The notes: generated from the letters alone by a model not told the origin. A stretch of 64,000 bases of DNA from Muribaculaceae bacterium (GCA_017547845.1 JAFYNZ010000055.1:1-64000); one strand, 5' to 3'; shown: positions 18,568 to 27,539, counted from the stretch's first letter. Translations and numbers: made by a program.

Positions 18568-20265
18568 TTAGCTGCAGAAGATGAGAATCATCAGCTGTGC
18601 GACAATGACACGCATAAACATTGTGATAGGGTAGACTGTGGTGTAAGCCACGGCAGGAGTGTCGTTGTTGGCCACCTTGTTACCATAAGCGAGAGCAGGT
18701 GGGTCGGTGTAGCCACCACTCATAAGACCCATGATTGTGAGATAGTTGAGTTTGTATTTGCCACGAGCAATGATGCCGACTACAATCAACGGAACGACTG
18801 TGATGATGAAACCATAGAGCACCCACATCATACCGGTAGAGTTGAACACCGTGCTGACGAAGTCCTTACCTGCCGCAATGCCGACCGAAGCCAAGAACAA
18901 GCAGATACCGATTTCGCGCAGCAAGAGGTTGGCCGACGAACTGGTGTAGGTGATGAGGTGGAATTTATGACCGTAACGGCTGATGAGGATTGCGATGATG
19001 AGCGGACCACCGGCAAGACCGAGTTTCATCGGAACTGACATGCCCGGAATTTGCAACGGAATGCTACCGACAAGGATGCCGAGGAAGATACCGATGAACA
19101 TTGTGATGAGGTTAGGCTCGTTGAGAAGCTTCACAGAGTTGCCAAGACGGCTTGCGAGGCGGTCGATGTCTTCCACCTTGCCGACCACAGTCAAGCGGTC
19201 ACCAATCTGGAGACGGAGGTTAGGCGACGCGAGAAGTTCGACACCGGCACGAGTGACGCGAGTGGCATTGAGCTTGAAACCCATAGGCAGACGCATCTGA
19301 CCGATTTTTACACCATTATATTCAGGCTTAGTCACCAAGATGCGACGCGAAACGACAGGACCATGTGCTTGCTCCCAGTTCTTTTCGATGATTGGGCCGA
19401 TGAAGCGTTGGAATATCTCTTCGTCTTGCACTGAGATGACGAGCAATAGCAAGTCGTCCATTTCGATTACATCATCTGATGTCGGGATAACGAGTTGACC
19501 ATTAGGCTTTTCGATACGAGAGATGACGAAGTTGCAAGAGATGATAGTGTGTAATTTGCTGATTGTAAGACCACTGATGAGGTCGTTGGTCACCTTGAAT
19601 GTCACGACGTGAGGCTTGAGGAGCGAATCATTCTTTTCGTCTTCGATGTCCTTGATTTCCTTCTCTACATCGATGCGGAAAATCTTGCGAATGACAATCA
19701 TTGTGACAATGATACCGATCACACCGAGCGGATAAGCTGCCGCGTAACCCATCGACATCTGCTCTGCTCCGTTGCCGGAAGCATTTTCTGCCACCTGTGC
19801 CAATGTCTGCTGTGCAGCACCAAGGCCCGGAGTATTGGTCACCGCGCCACTCATGATGCCGACCATCTGCTCGATAGATGTCGCACCATTGCTGCCACCT
19901 TGGATAAAGTAGATCGCAATCATGATGAGTGCATTAAGGCCGATGCCGGTCAGAGCCAATGCGTTGAGCTTGATACCCCCCTCCTTGAATGACGAGAAGA
20001 AGCCGGGGCCGACTTGCATACCGATAGAGAAGATGAAGAGTATCAGACCGAACTCTTGCACAAATTTCAGAGTACTTGTCTCGACGATGTAGCCGAAGTG
20101 TCCCATCACAATGCCCACAAAGAGCACGAATGTCACACCCAACGACACTCCGAAAATCTTGATTTTACCCAAATAAATACCACAAAAGATGACAAGCGAA
20201 TACAGAAGTATCGAGCTCGCCAACGATGTGGTGCCGGGTCTAAGTAAATCTATTAACCATTCCAT
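18568..20265 (-). CDS. AspT/YidE-YbjL family transporter, substrate unknown
   Basis: 565 residues from ATG 20265. The ATG at 20307 overlaps the -7 element and cannot be translated from that promoter. Architecture equals aspT: helices at ~10-170, two TrkA_C segments (LHTIISCNFVISRIEKPNGQ; GVKIGQMRLPMGFKLNATRV), helices at ~375-565 with GLMSGGYTDPPALAYGNKVA near the end. The conserved GLGAAQQTLA region matches the family. The substrate is probably a dicarboxylate or amino acid, but this copy has no enzyme partner in its transcript. Confidence 0.85.
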   Translation of the reverse strand: MEWLIDLLRPGTTSLASSILLYSLVIFCGIYLGKIKIFGVSLGVTFVLFVGIVMGHFGYIVETSTLKFVQEFGLILFIFSIGMQVGPGFFSSFKEGGIKLNALALTGIGLNALIMIAIYFIQGGSNGATSIEQMVGIMSGAVTNTPGLGAAQQTLAQVAENASGNGAEQMSMGYAAAYPLGVIGIIVTMIVIRKIFRIDVEKEIKDIEDEKNDSLLKPHVVTFKVTNDLISGLTISKLHTIISCNFVISRIEKPNGQLVIPTSDDVIEMDDLLLLVISVQDEEIFQRFIGPIIEKNWEQAHGPVVSRRILVTKPEYNGVKIGQMRLPMGFKLNATRVTRAGVELLASPNLRLQIGDRLTVVGKVEDIDRLASRLGNSVKLLNEPNLITMFIGIFLGILVGSIPLQIPGMSVPMKLGLAGGPLIIAILISRYGHKFHLITYTSSSANLLLREIGICLFLASVGIAAGKDFVSTVFNSTGMMWVLYGFIITVVPLIVVGIIARGKYKLNYLTIMGLMSGGYTDPPALAYGNKVANNDTPAVAYTTVYPITMFMRVIVAQLMILIFCS

Positions 20266-20304
20266 ATTATTATGATTTTCTTGTTGCCGATAGATTATAT
20301 TCTG

Positions 20305-20312
20305 CAAAGGTA
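20305..20312 (-). promoter_or_regulatory. -7 element of the second AspT-family gene
   Basis: TACCTTTG on the minus strand, 39 bases before ATG 20265. It overlaps the upstream in-frame ATG at 20307 and so decides the start codon. Confidence 0.6.
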
Positions 20313-20426
20313 CAAATTTTTCTTCTTTCTTGTCCTAATTTTCACCAAATAATCTCCCAACACCAACTTTCTTTATAATGGAACGCTAAAATTAATATGC
20401 TCTCCATATGTGGCGTTTAATTCAGC

Positions 20427-21224
20427 TTACGTCATGAAACATATAGAGTAGTCATCTGATGCTATAAGACCATCCTTGTATAATCGATTCAAGTGTAGCG
20501 AAAAATTGTGCTTGTTTCGTGAGGCTCGTTGTAGTTTATTTAGGATATCTGATTCGAAATTAAATTTCTTTTTTGAAAGAAGATTGAATATGAAATTTGC
20601 GTTTTTTGATTGACTACTACACACCTCCTTTATTTGCTGGTTTGTATTACCGTCTTTTCCAATAAGATACGAGGCTAATATATAGAAAGATATTGCGTCT
20701 GAAGCACAAAAATATATTTTGGATGGAGACGCTGGAAATATTCCACATTTGAAACCACCAGTATTTAGAGGTTCATTTGTAGAAACAAGATATGGTGCTT
20801 TATTAAATTCGCTTAGACAATTAACAGTACAATTTAGCTCGTGCGTTTCGTAATCGTAGGAGAAAACAGCACTATCTCCATAAGTAAGCCATTGGATGCA
20901 ATCATTGTCAACCCAAATGGCTGCAATGGTTGCGAATGAACCCTCGGAGTAAAATTTATCGAGCGCGAGAGCATCGAGTTTTTGGGCCTCTACTTCTTGA
21001 ACGGAATAAAATTCTTCCCAAATACTATCAATCCAATTGTCGAAGTCCTTGAATGATTTAATAGGTGTCTTTGGCAGCTTAGCTAATAAGAATTGAGCCC
21101 ATTTGTCTGCAAATAGCCCTCCACCTCCCGCACCATCAGATACGGCAATCATAGACTCAGTTGCAAGTACAGCGTCTTCGTTATAGTTAAGTTCTTTACC
21201 TATGGAAACAGCACGACTAATCAT
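20427..21224 (-). CDS. PP2C-like Ser/Thr protein phosphatase
   Basis: 265 residues. The PP2C metal-site motifs are visible in order: NED (residues 15-17), VSDGAGGGG (Asp30), GDS (116-118) and CASDAIS (Asp176). It is a soluble single-domain enzyme, last in a five-gene operon and overlapping the VWA gene by 4 bases. A kinase is encoded two genes upstream, so it probably reverses that kinase's phosphorylation. Kinase, phosphatase and VWA protein together match the TerY-P triad known from comparative genomics. The last ~60 residues (NANFIFNLLSKKKFNFESDI...) are not part of the PP2C core. Confidence 0.88.
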   Translation of the reverse strand: MISRAVSIGKELNYNEDAVLATESMIAVSDGAGGGGLFADKWAQFLLAKLPKTPIKSFKDFDNWIDSIWEEFYSVQEVEAQKLDALALDKFYSEGSFATIAAIWVDNDCIQWLTYGDSAVFSYDYETHELNCTVNCLSEFNKAPYLVSTNEPLNTGGFKCGIFPASPSKIYFCASDAISFYILASYLIGKDGNTNQQIKEVCSSQSKNANFIFNLLSKKKFNFESDILNKLQRASRNKHNFSLHLNRLYKDGLIASDDYSICFMT

Positions 21225-22669
21225 ACATTTCTAATGTTTGTAGGTGTGCCAATATCCATGATTTTAACTAATGTAGCCATGTCCACATTGACCCCCATTG
21301 CTTTATATCGTTGACCGCCGTTTGTTTGCTTTATGGAATCAATTTCGCTATTATAACGTTCTGGGAGCAGACTCGAGAGGTTGAAAAGCTTCTTAGCGAG
21401 GCTGGAGTCCCCAACATCCTTGACTTCTGCCGGGAATAATATACTCTCACTATTATTGGGCGTAACATGTATATTGAAAAATATAACATTGCCATCATCC
21501 GTTGACATTGACTTCAACTCATTAGCCTTAAACTCTACGACATCTTCTTCCGCTCCATTATAATCGCCATCGGTGATGTTTATAATTGTTGGAGGATAGC
21601 AAACTATACCTTCATGTGCCTTCATCCATTCTGATAGCAGCTCTTTCGCCTTGTCTAAGGCATTATGAAGATATGTCCAATTGCCCGTATGGTCGGCTTC
21701 AACCCATTGAACTTTCTGAACTTCTTTTACTACAGTCCCTCGACGAGTGCGTTTCTCTTCACGAACGGTAATCGTTTTGAACGGATTATCTCGAAGTTCT
21801 TGAGGTGAAACAAACCAGCGTCCTTCTAAGTGGCCATTCCATCCTGAAGTTACTTCATGCCCATAGCCTATGACAGCAATATCATAATAATTACGAACGT
21901 CATCAGCCTTAATACAGCGAAGCACAAGCTCATTGATCTGATTGTTTACAATACGTGCAACAGCTTCTGATAGAGTGATATCTTCTCCTTGCCATTTAAT
22001 CATACGTTTCATGCTGACCGAATGATCAACGAGAAAGATAAAAGCCGTCGGTGTCTGCCGGGAGATTTGTGCCGTATAAGGGATTCTCGAAGCACGTCTA
22101 ACTGCGGATTTTGAGAGAGATATGCCAAAACTAGCCAAGTTCTTGATTGCTGATAGCGGAACATGGTTTTTTACAAGAATCTCTGCTTGAAAAAACATTT
22201 GTTCTTCAGGGGGAAGATTAAAATGTGTATCAGCTTTAAGCGAATTAAAATGTATGCTCTTAAAGGCTTCAATATCATCGCCAACATTAGCTCCATTCTT
22301 TGTCGAATTTCTATCAGAGAATTTAGTGGTCTCATCCAAAATCACGTTAATATCAATCTCTAAGATAATTGGATTTGAAATGCGTCCATCATTCATTGCA
22401 ACGAACATCATGGGATGTTTTGGTGAGAATGAAAGGTGTACATAATGTTGTAATCCGTTTCTTACATCTAGAATCCGAGATGAATTACTTCCACCAGGTT
22501 TCGGAATGACTATAGAGCGCTCTTCGCAATCTGCCCATGAAAAGAGTCCTCCATTGGTAACTATGGAATCAAGGTTGTCGCGGTCGGTGAAATGATATAG
22601 TTTCGTTATGCCGTGTTTCTTTAATATAGATAAGAAATCGGCACTATTATATCTCTTACTCATAATCAA
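21221..22669 (-). CDS. DarT-like ADP-ribosyltransferase fused to a VWA domain
   Basis: 482 residues. Residues ~20-195 resemble DarT (DUF4433), the toxin that ADP-ribosylates DNA bases using NAD: LYHFTDRDNLDSIVTNGGL at the start, VHLSFSPKHPMMF, and QAEILVKNHVP with the candidate catalytic Glu163. Residues ~208-405 are a von Willebrand A domain with an intact MIDAS: DHSVS (215-219) and ITDGD (Asp367). DarT is normally a stand-alone toxin, so the fusion is unusual. The start overlaps the upstream NADAR-like gene by 14 bases, and the 3' end overlaps the PP2C gene by 4. Base composition is markedly AT-rich by eye. Confidence 0.85.
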   Translation of the reverse strand: MIMSKRYNSADFLSILKKHGITKLYHFTDRDNLDSIVTNGGLFSWADCEERSIVIPKPGGSNSSRILDVRNGLQHYVHLSFSPKHPMMFVAMNDGRISNPIILEIDINVILDETTKFSDRNSTKNGANVGDDIEAFKSIHFNSLKADTHFNLPPEEQMFFQAEILVKNHVPLSAIKNLASFGISLSKSAVRRASRIPYTAQISRQTPTAFIFLVDHSVSMKRMIKWQGEDITLSEAVARIVNNQINELVLRCIKADDVRNYYDIAVIGYGHEVTSGWNGHLEGRWFVSPQELRDNPFKTITVREEKRTRRGTVVKEVQKVQWVEADHTGNWTYLHNALDKAKELLSEWMKAHEGIVCYPPTIINITDGDYNGAEEDVVEFKANELKSMSTDDGNVIFFNIHVTPNNSESILFPAEVKDVGDSSLAKKLFNLSSLLPERYNSEIDSIKQTNGGQRYKAMGVNVDMATLVKIMDIGTPTNIRNV

Positions 22670-23240
22670 ATAAATTAGTAGGTATATGCTTCTTAAAAGT
22701 GAAATTCGATTCTATGTACAACTTGATAATTGACGCATGAGAGAGTGGTTTATCAACTCGTTCAATATCTTCGTTTGTGTCATAATCAAGTAGTACCAAG
22801 TTTTGACGTGATGCGATATCAGCAAGTTTTTTGACAAGATCAATTACCTTATGTTCCAAGATCCATTGAAATGTTGGAATATATATAGCCTTACGAGCAT
22901 CAACATAGCCAAGCAAAGTATCAGATTTAACACCGAATCTGTGTCCAAGTGGGCGTCCATACTTTCTTACTGTTCTTTTTATATTCCTCATAGTAGTGTT
23001 TGAGAATAATGATGTGTCAATATCTGTAGTCTCAAACACCTTTAACCCTTGCCAAACAGCTTCAACGCAAGAAGCAGTTATCCCCTCACTATTAGGCACA
23101 GGGATGCCACCATGAGGATAAAAAGGGCTTAACTTTACGTATTCGGAAGTTGACGAACTCGTAACATCCACGATGATTGCATTGGGAAATTCTCGTGCAA
23201 GAGTCTTTGCACTTTTGCGTTTTGATGCTATATATATCAT
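22656..23240 (-). CDS. Small conserved protein, possible remote NADAR (ADP-ribose glycosidase) relative
   Basis: 194 residues, soluble, no named family recognised with certainty. Its order of motifs parallels NADAR/YbiA: LSPFYPHGGIPVP (NADAR FSNFxxxPI), then SCVEAVWQGLKVFE (NADAR SEHYFQAQKF, with the catalytic Glu matched by Glu of VEAVWQ), then KYGRPLGH (NADAR GR), then ARKAIYIPTFQWILEH and LVLLDYDTNED (NADAR ALRAKF...; LVEHTENDAYWG). NADAR enzymes remove ADP-ribose from guanine, including marks left by some DarT enzymes. Position directly upstream of and overlapping the DarT-VWA gene fits an antitoxin. The homology is my reading by eye, not a computed match. Confidence 0.6.
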   Translation of the reverse strand: MIYIASKRKSAKTLAREFPNAIIVDVTSSSTSEYVKLSPFYPHGGIPVPNSEGITASCVEAVWQGLKVFETTDIDTSLFSNTTMRNIKRTVRKYGRPLGHRFGVKSDTLLGYVDARKAIYIPTFQWILEHKVIDLVKKLADIASRQNLVLLDYDTNEDIERVDKPLSHASIIKLYIESNFTFKKHIPTNLFDYE

Positions 23241-23243
23241 GAT

Positions 23244-26200
23244 TTAATATTCAATTAGTTTAGAATCTGGTATATTAGGCATTAGCTTTTTAAAATGATT
23301 TCTCATTCCTTTGGGTATGTGTATACGCTTGGGATAAAAATTCTCTATGTATTTTCTTCCCCTACCTTGATATGTCTTAAGGCTGTGGATTTTCTTCATT
23401 GATTTTGGAAGATAAATATCTTCAAGAGCTTGATTATATCCAAACGCATAATAACCTATCTCGGTAACGCCTTCAGGAATTATCAATTCTTTAATTTTAT
23501 CATTTCCGTTGAAAGCATTCATCCCAATTACAGAAACAGAATCAGGAAATATGAAGTGTTCAATTTTGGGAATTATCCAAATAAGCTCACCATCTAATGT
23601 GACGAGACAATTATTGTAGGTATGGCATTTTTTTCCATGGTACGACACTATCTCGGGTAAATTTAGAGATTTTACTTCGGAAGGAATTTGTATCAGGGTA
23701 TTATCGGATGAAAGAATACAACCTCCTTCATACCGTAAGGAACCATTAATCGGTAAGACTACATTTGTCAATGAAGCAAAAGCAGACTCACCTAATTCTA
23801 TTATAGAACTTGGCAATATTACTTCTGTAAGATTCTTACAGCTACTAAAAGCATGTGAGCCTATTGTTAAAACGGAGTCTGGAATATCGATAGATAATAT
23901 CTTATGACATCCCGAGAAAGAATTTTGCTCAATAATTCGCAAAGAATTAGGAAGTTGGATGTGTTTAAGGTTATTGCCATAGTAAAAAACTCCAAATTCG
24001 GGATCCGGTACAACTTCTTCTTCAAATGCATGTTCTTTAATGATTTGACATCCATCAATAATCGAATAAGCTTCGAGTTCCAGTTCTCGAGGGAAAAGAA
24101 TCAAAGTCTGTTTATCTTCCGAGTATATTACTCCTTCCGAATCTACATACACTTTGTTATGAAGAATCTTCGAGCCTTCAGACTCATTCTTTTCTTTAAA
24201 ATGTCTTGGAACTACCAATATTGAGACAAAGGAAACGTGCGCTAAATTATCTTCATCAAATGAATTTGGTAGTATAATAGCGACTGGAACATTAAGAAAT
24301 GCATTTCTTTGTATATCTTTTACTCCTTCCTCAATTTCTATAATATCTTCATTAGACCAGCAGTAAATTAGTTCTTTAAAATTCTCTGAATATAGACAAT
24401 CATTTTTTATTATAAATGATGAACCTAAAGTACTATGAATTTTACAACCGTTCAAGGCTCCTAATGCGATAACGTCTATACCTTTAAGATTATAGAAATC
24501 AATATTACACCCATAAAATGCGTTTAAACCGATATGACCTATACCTAAATGATTAAAAGTGGTCAGACTCGAACACTCAAAAAAAGCTTCATCTCCTATA
24601 GTGTCTATGTGAGATAAAAATGTAACTTTAGACAAATTTGTATGACATGAAAATGCTCTTTTCTCAATCTTTTTTAATGATGAAGGGAATATGATTTCAG
24701 TTAGTTCACTATTATACTCATCTCCCAAAACCGACGACATACTGAAAGCATTATCTTCAATTATCTCCAATGATGGTGGAAACGAAATATCTTTAATATT
24801 GAGACACCATTGAAAAGCGCTTTTCCCTATTACTTTTAGGTTTTTAGGAAAGGATACGACGTTTAACAATTTATTATTCACAAACGCATTATTTGGAATA
24901 ATGTCCAAGGGGCTGTCAGGATTAAAAATAACTTGCTCAAGATTATTACACATATGGAAGCTGTATTCGTCAAGTGAAATTAAAGTTGACGGCAATGTTA
25001 TTTTTGAAGCTGAGCAACCTGCAAAAGCCTGATTCCCAATAGATATTACACCTTCTGCTATATCAAGGGAACTTGAAACAGATGAATCTTTAAAAGCTCC
25101 TTTCCGGATTATTTTAATATTTACAGGCCAATTTCCTTTAAATTCCAATTGACTGAATAAATATCTGCCTAAGATTGATGTATTGATATCAAAATCAATA
25201 TCCTTGAAATGTATTAAAACTGCTTCAGTCTTATCCTTAGTATATATTATACCATTATGATATGTATACCAGGGGGACTTCCAATCAAGAGATGAATACT
25301 TATAGTTAAATGACCTTGGACTGAAATATCTAAGAGTTGAAGGTAGGTGAACATTCAATTTGGGTGTATCGTAGCCAAAGGCATCATCATAAAAGAAAAT
25401 GGTCCCTTCCTTTATGTATATATCTCTATCCTCTGGAATCTTTTCAGCGACAATGCCTATTACTCCAAATCCATCTTTAGTATATATCACGCCATTGGAA
25501 TCCAAAATCCCTTCTTCAAGTTTTCGATTTTTACTTATAAATATCCTACTTGGCCAATATTGAAGAAAATCTTCAACGCCTTTCTCATTATTAATAGTAA
25601 AATCAGATTCAATGAGATGATTACCTCCCAACGCTTTTATAAAAGTTGAATAGTATATCGTAAGATTGGGCTCATGGATTAGGATATTGCGAATAAAAAT
25701 AAAAATATCTGAATTATTTATATCGATAACATCTTCCTTGGATATAAGAAGCCCATTGCCACTTGTAGGGCAATCATCTTGAATATTATATGAACAAGAT
25801 ATTAGTTTAAGTGATAAAGCCAATACAGCTAAAGCATAATCATCAATATGTCTGTTAAAGCATACATTAATGAAAGGATTACGATAATCTGGAGTCCCTT
25901 GTTCTCGTGCTTTTTCATGATGCATAGATTCAACAAACATTCCATCATAGTCGATTAGAATGAGACTCCCATCAGCTTTTACGAGGATATTATCGGGCTT
26001 TATATCACCATGAGCAAAATGCTGACAGACAAGCCACTTTGCCATAATTCTAAAATTATAACAAAGCTCATATAATACAAAAGGATTTCCTTGAAACTTC
26101 TTGATATATTTATCAAGCGTTAATCCCTCAACCCACTCCATTACGACAATTGGGAATTCCGTTTCATCAGTTTGCGATGAATCGATAAATAATTCAGATT

Positions 26201-26495
26201 CATGATAGGAAAATCTCACGAAATATGGTGATTGAATAGATTTGAACTTTGAACAAATTTGTTTATATGCTTGCTCTCTACCAGTTTGTTCTCTTGTAAA
26301 ACATTTAACCGCATACAATTTATCTGTAACAATGTCTCTCATTTTATAAACAACAGCAAAGTTTCCGCTTGACATTACTGGTCGACCATAACTATCAAGT
26401 ACCGGTCGAAGATTTGCAAGCTCGTTGAAATTGTCTTCGGCAGATAAAATGGACTCGGTGTATTCTGATATTAAGGGGTAATTCATAAACTTCAA
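23244..26495 (-). CDS. Ser/Thr protein kinase fused to BspA-type leucine-rich repeats
   Basis: 1083 residues, no signal peptide or membrane helix. Residues ~40-300 are a eukaryotic-like kinase: glycine-loop region SSGNFAVVYK (42-51), Lys64 in YAVKC, catalytic loop HGDIKPDN (162-169) and metal loop IDYDG, a variant of DFG. Residues ~350-1083 contain many LRR_5/BspA repeats (pattern AFxGCxxLxxIxLPxSLxxI), for example SIGNQAFAGCSASKITLPST. BspA repeats are usually on secreted proteins; here the kinase and lack of a signal peptide imply a cytoplasmic sensor or scaffold. It overlaps the upstream DUF2971 gene by 4 bases and ends 3 bases before the NADAR-like gene. Confidence 0.88.
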   Translation of the reverse strand: MKFMNYPLISEYTESILSAEDNFNELANLRPVLDSYGRPVMSSGNFAVVYKMRDIVTDKLYAVKCFTREQTGREQAYKQICSKFKSIQSPYFVRFSYHESELFIDSSQTDETEFPIVVMEWVEGLTLDKYIKKFQGNPFVLYELCYNFRIMAKWLVCQHFAHGDIKPDNILVKADGSLILIDYDGMFVESMHHEKAREQGTPDYRNPFINVCFNRHIDDYALAVLALSLKLISCSYNIQDDCPTSGNGLLISKEDVIDINNSDIFIFIRNILIHEPNLTIYYSTFIKALGGNHLIESDFTINNEKGVEDFLQYWPSRIFISKNRKLEEGILDSNGVIYTKDGFGVIGIVAEKIPEDRDIYIKEGTIFFYDDAFGYDTPKLNVHLPSTLRYFSPRSFNYKYSSLDWKSPWYTYHNGIIYTKDKTEAVLIHFKDIDFDINTSILGRYLFSQLEFKGNWPVNIKIIRKGAFKDSSVSSSLDIAEGVISIGNQAFAGCSASKITLPSTLISLDEYSFHMCNNLEQVIFNPDSPLDIIPNNAFVNNKLLNVVSFPKNLKVIGKSAFQWCLNIKDISFPPSLEIIEDNAFSMSSVLGDEYNSELTEIIFPSSLKKIEKRAFSCHTNLSKVTFLSHIDTIGDEAFFECSSLTTFNHLGIGHIGLNAFYGCNIDFYNLKGIDVIALGALNGCKIHSTLGSSFIIKNDCLYSENFKELIYCWSNEDIIEIEEGVKDIQRNAFLNVPVAIILPNSFDEDNLAHVSFVSILVVPRHFKEKNESEGSKILHNKVYVDSEGVIYSEDKQTLILFPRELELEAYSIIDGCQIIKEHAFEEEVVPDPEFGVFYYGNNLKHIQLPNSLRIIEQNSFSGCHKILSIDIPDSVLTIGSHAFSSCKNLTEVILPSSIIELGESAFASLTNVVLPINGSLRYEGGCILSSDNTLIQIPSEVKSLNLPEIVSYHGKKCHTYNNCLVTLDGELIWIIPKIEHFIFPDSVSVIGMNAFNGNDKIKELIIPEGVTEIGYYAFGYNQALEDIYLPKSMKKIHSLKTYQGRGRKYIENFYPKRIHIPKGMRNHFKKLMPNIPDSKLIEY

Positions 26496-27271
26496 ACGTC
26501 AATTGTATACTGTGAATAATCATCTGCAATCCAATCATTGCCTTTAACGTCTTTGAGCTGAGCTTGGTCTCTCTTATTTCCCCACTTATGGGAATAGAGA
26601 TATTCCAAGGCAGGAATGTCATCCAAGGCTCTAAGACTATCTTGTTTTATAGGACAGTCAAAAACACTACATTTGCAGTTCGTATGAAATGCAACAGCAA
26701 TAATACAATCCATAATTGGCAAGCCACCAATGCCATTAGAAGTATTGAAATTGACTATTCGAAACTCTTGCTCATTCTCCCAGTCTTGGCTTTTATGCAA
26801 GAAATTTTCATCAAAAAAAGATTCGAGCAGTCCTATGCCGTTGGGGTTATTATCAATAATAATATGAGGTGCAGCTCCATCGTAAGTTACACTACCATAT
26901 CTAAAGCCTAGTTTGTTGCATTCTTTGATGATGCCTTCTTTATCAAAGATAATGCAACATCCCTCACCTTTTTCAGCATAGTGCCCCCACATTGAGTTAA
27001 TCGCATAGCCTGCACGAGTTCCATCTTGCGTTAAGCTAATCAAACCAATTAGCTTAAGTTCCTCTTCAACTCGACTAATATTATCCCAATTGGTATTCTC
27101 ATTATCATGCTGAAGGTATATTTCCCTGACAGCTTCGGTAATATCATTTATTCTTGGCAATACACCAAATCGTAATATCCCAGACTTCAAGATACTTGCT
27201 AAAGCAGACAGACTCGTATAGTGATAGAGTTTGTCAATACTCTTAAATTTGTCAGAATTAATCGTTATCAT
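26492..27271 (-). CDS. DUF2971 family protein, first gene of the five-gene operon
   Basis: 259 residues, soluble. LYHYTSLSALASILKSGIL near the start, NSMWGHYAEKGEGCCIIFD and WENEQEFRIV are the hallmarks of DUF2971, found in many phage- and defence-associated loci. The opening motif resembles the first motif of DarT (LYHFTDRDNLDSI) in the same operon, suggesting an ADP-ribosyltransferase-like fold; that is inference. It is the promoter-proximal gene and overlaps the kinase gene by 4 bases. Confidence 0.82.
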   Translation of the reverse strand: MITINSDKFKSIDKLYHYTSLSALASILKSGILRFGVLPRINDITEAVREIYLQHDNENTNWDNISRVEEELKLIGLISLTQDGTRAGYAINSMWGHYAEKGEGCCIIFDKEGIIKECNKLGFRYGSVTYDGAAPHIIIDNNPNGIGLLESFFDENFLHKSQDWENEQEFRIVNFNTSNGIGGLPIMDCIIAVAFHTNCKCSVFDCPIKQDSLRALDDIPALEYLYSHKWGNKRDQAQLKDVKGNDWIADDYSQYTIDV

Positions 27272-27322
27272 TATATCTGTTTAGCTTTTACTACACCGAT
27301 AAGTTTCTGAGTGTCAAGAAGG

Positions 27323-27338
27323 AGCGTTAGTAAACGCT
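27323..27338. repeat. Hairpin or operator in the leader of the five-gene operon
   Basis: Palindrome AGCGTT-AGTA-AACGCT, extendable with GGA/TCC across one bulged base. It lies between the promoter (27402-27432) and the first start codon (27271), so it could be an RNA hairpin or an operator. Confidence 0.5.
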
Positions 27339-27401
27339 TTCCAAAATGTCTGCACCCACCCACATTACCCATATCGGGCTTCTGCAAGCGATATGTATCG
27401 G

Positions 27402-27435
27402 CAAAGTTAATTATCATTTCTTAAATCACAAAAAA
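27402..27435 (-). promoter_or_regulatory. Promoter of the DUF2971-kinase-DarT-PP2C operon
   Basis: Minus strand: -33 TTTTTTG with its G at 27429, 19-bp spacer, -7 TAACTTTG (27409-27402). Full consensus match. It gives a leader of about 120 bases before ATG 27271. No other promoter is evident inside the operon, where genes overlap or abut. Confidence 0.75.
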
Positions 27436-27539
27436 ATAATAAGAATTTTAGGTGAAGAAGACCTCAAGTACCTAACATTAAGTAGTGACTCGCTTTATTT
27501 TACCTAAAATTGGTGATTGTGGGGGTGGGAATATAGCAG

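Noticed and set aside
20427..27271. Calling the five-gene operon a tellurite-resistance (Ter) system
   Set aside because: No TerC, TerD or TerB-like gene is present; only the VWA/kinase/PP2C logic is shared.
20427..27271. Calling it a standard DarTG toxin-antitoxin pair
   Set aside because: No macrodomain motifs of DarG (VNAAN-like, GDIT-like) appear in any of the five proteins.
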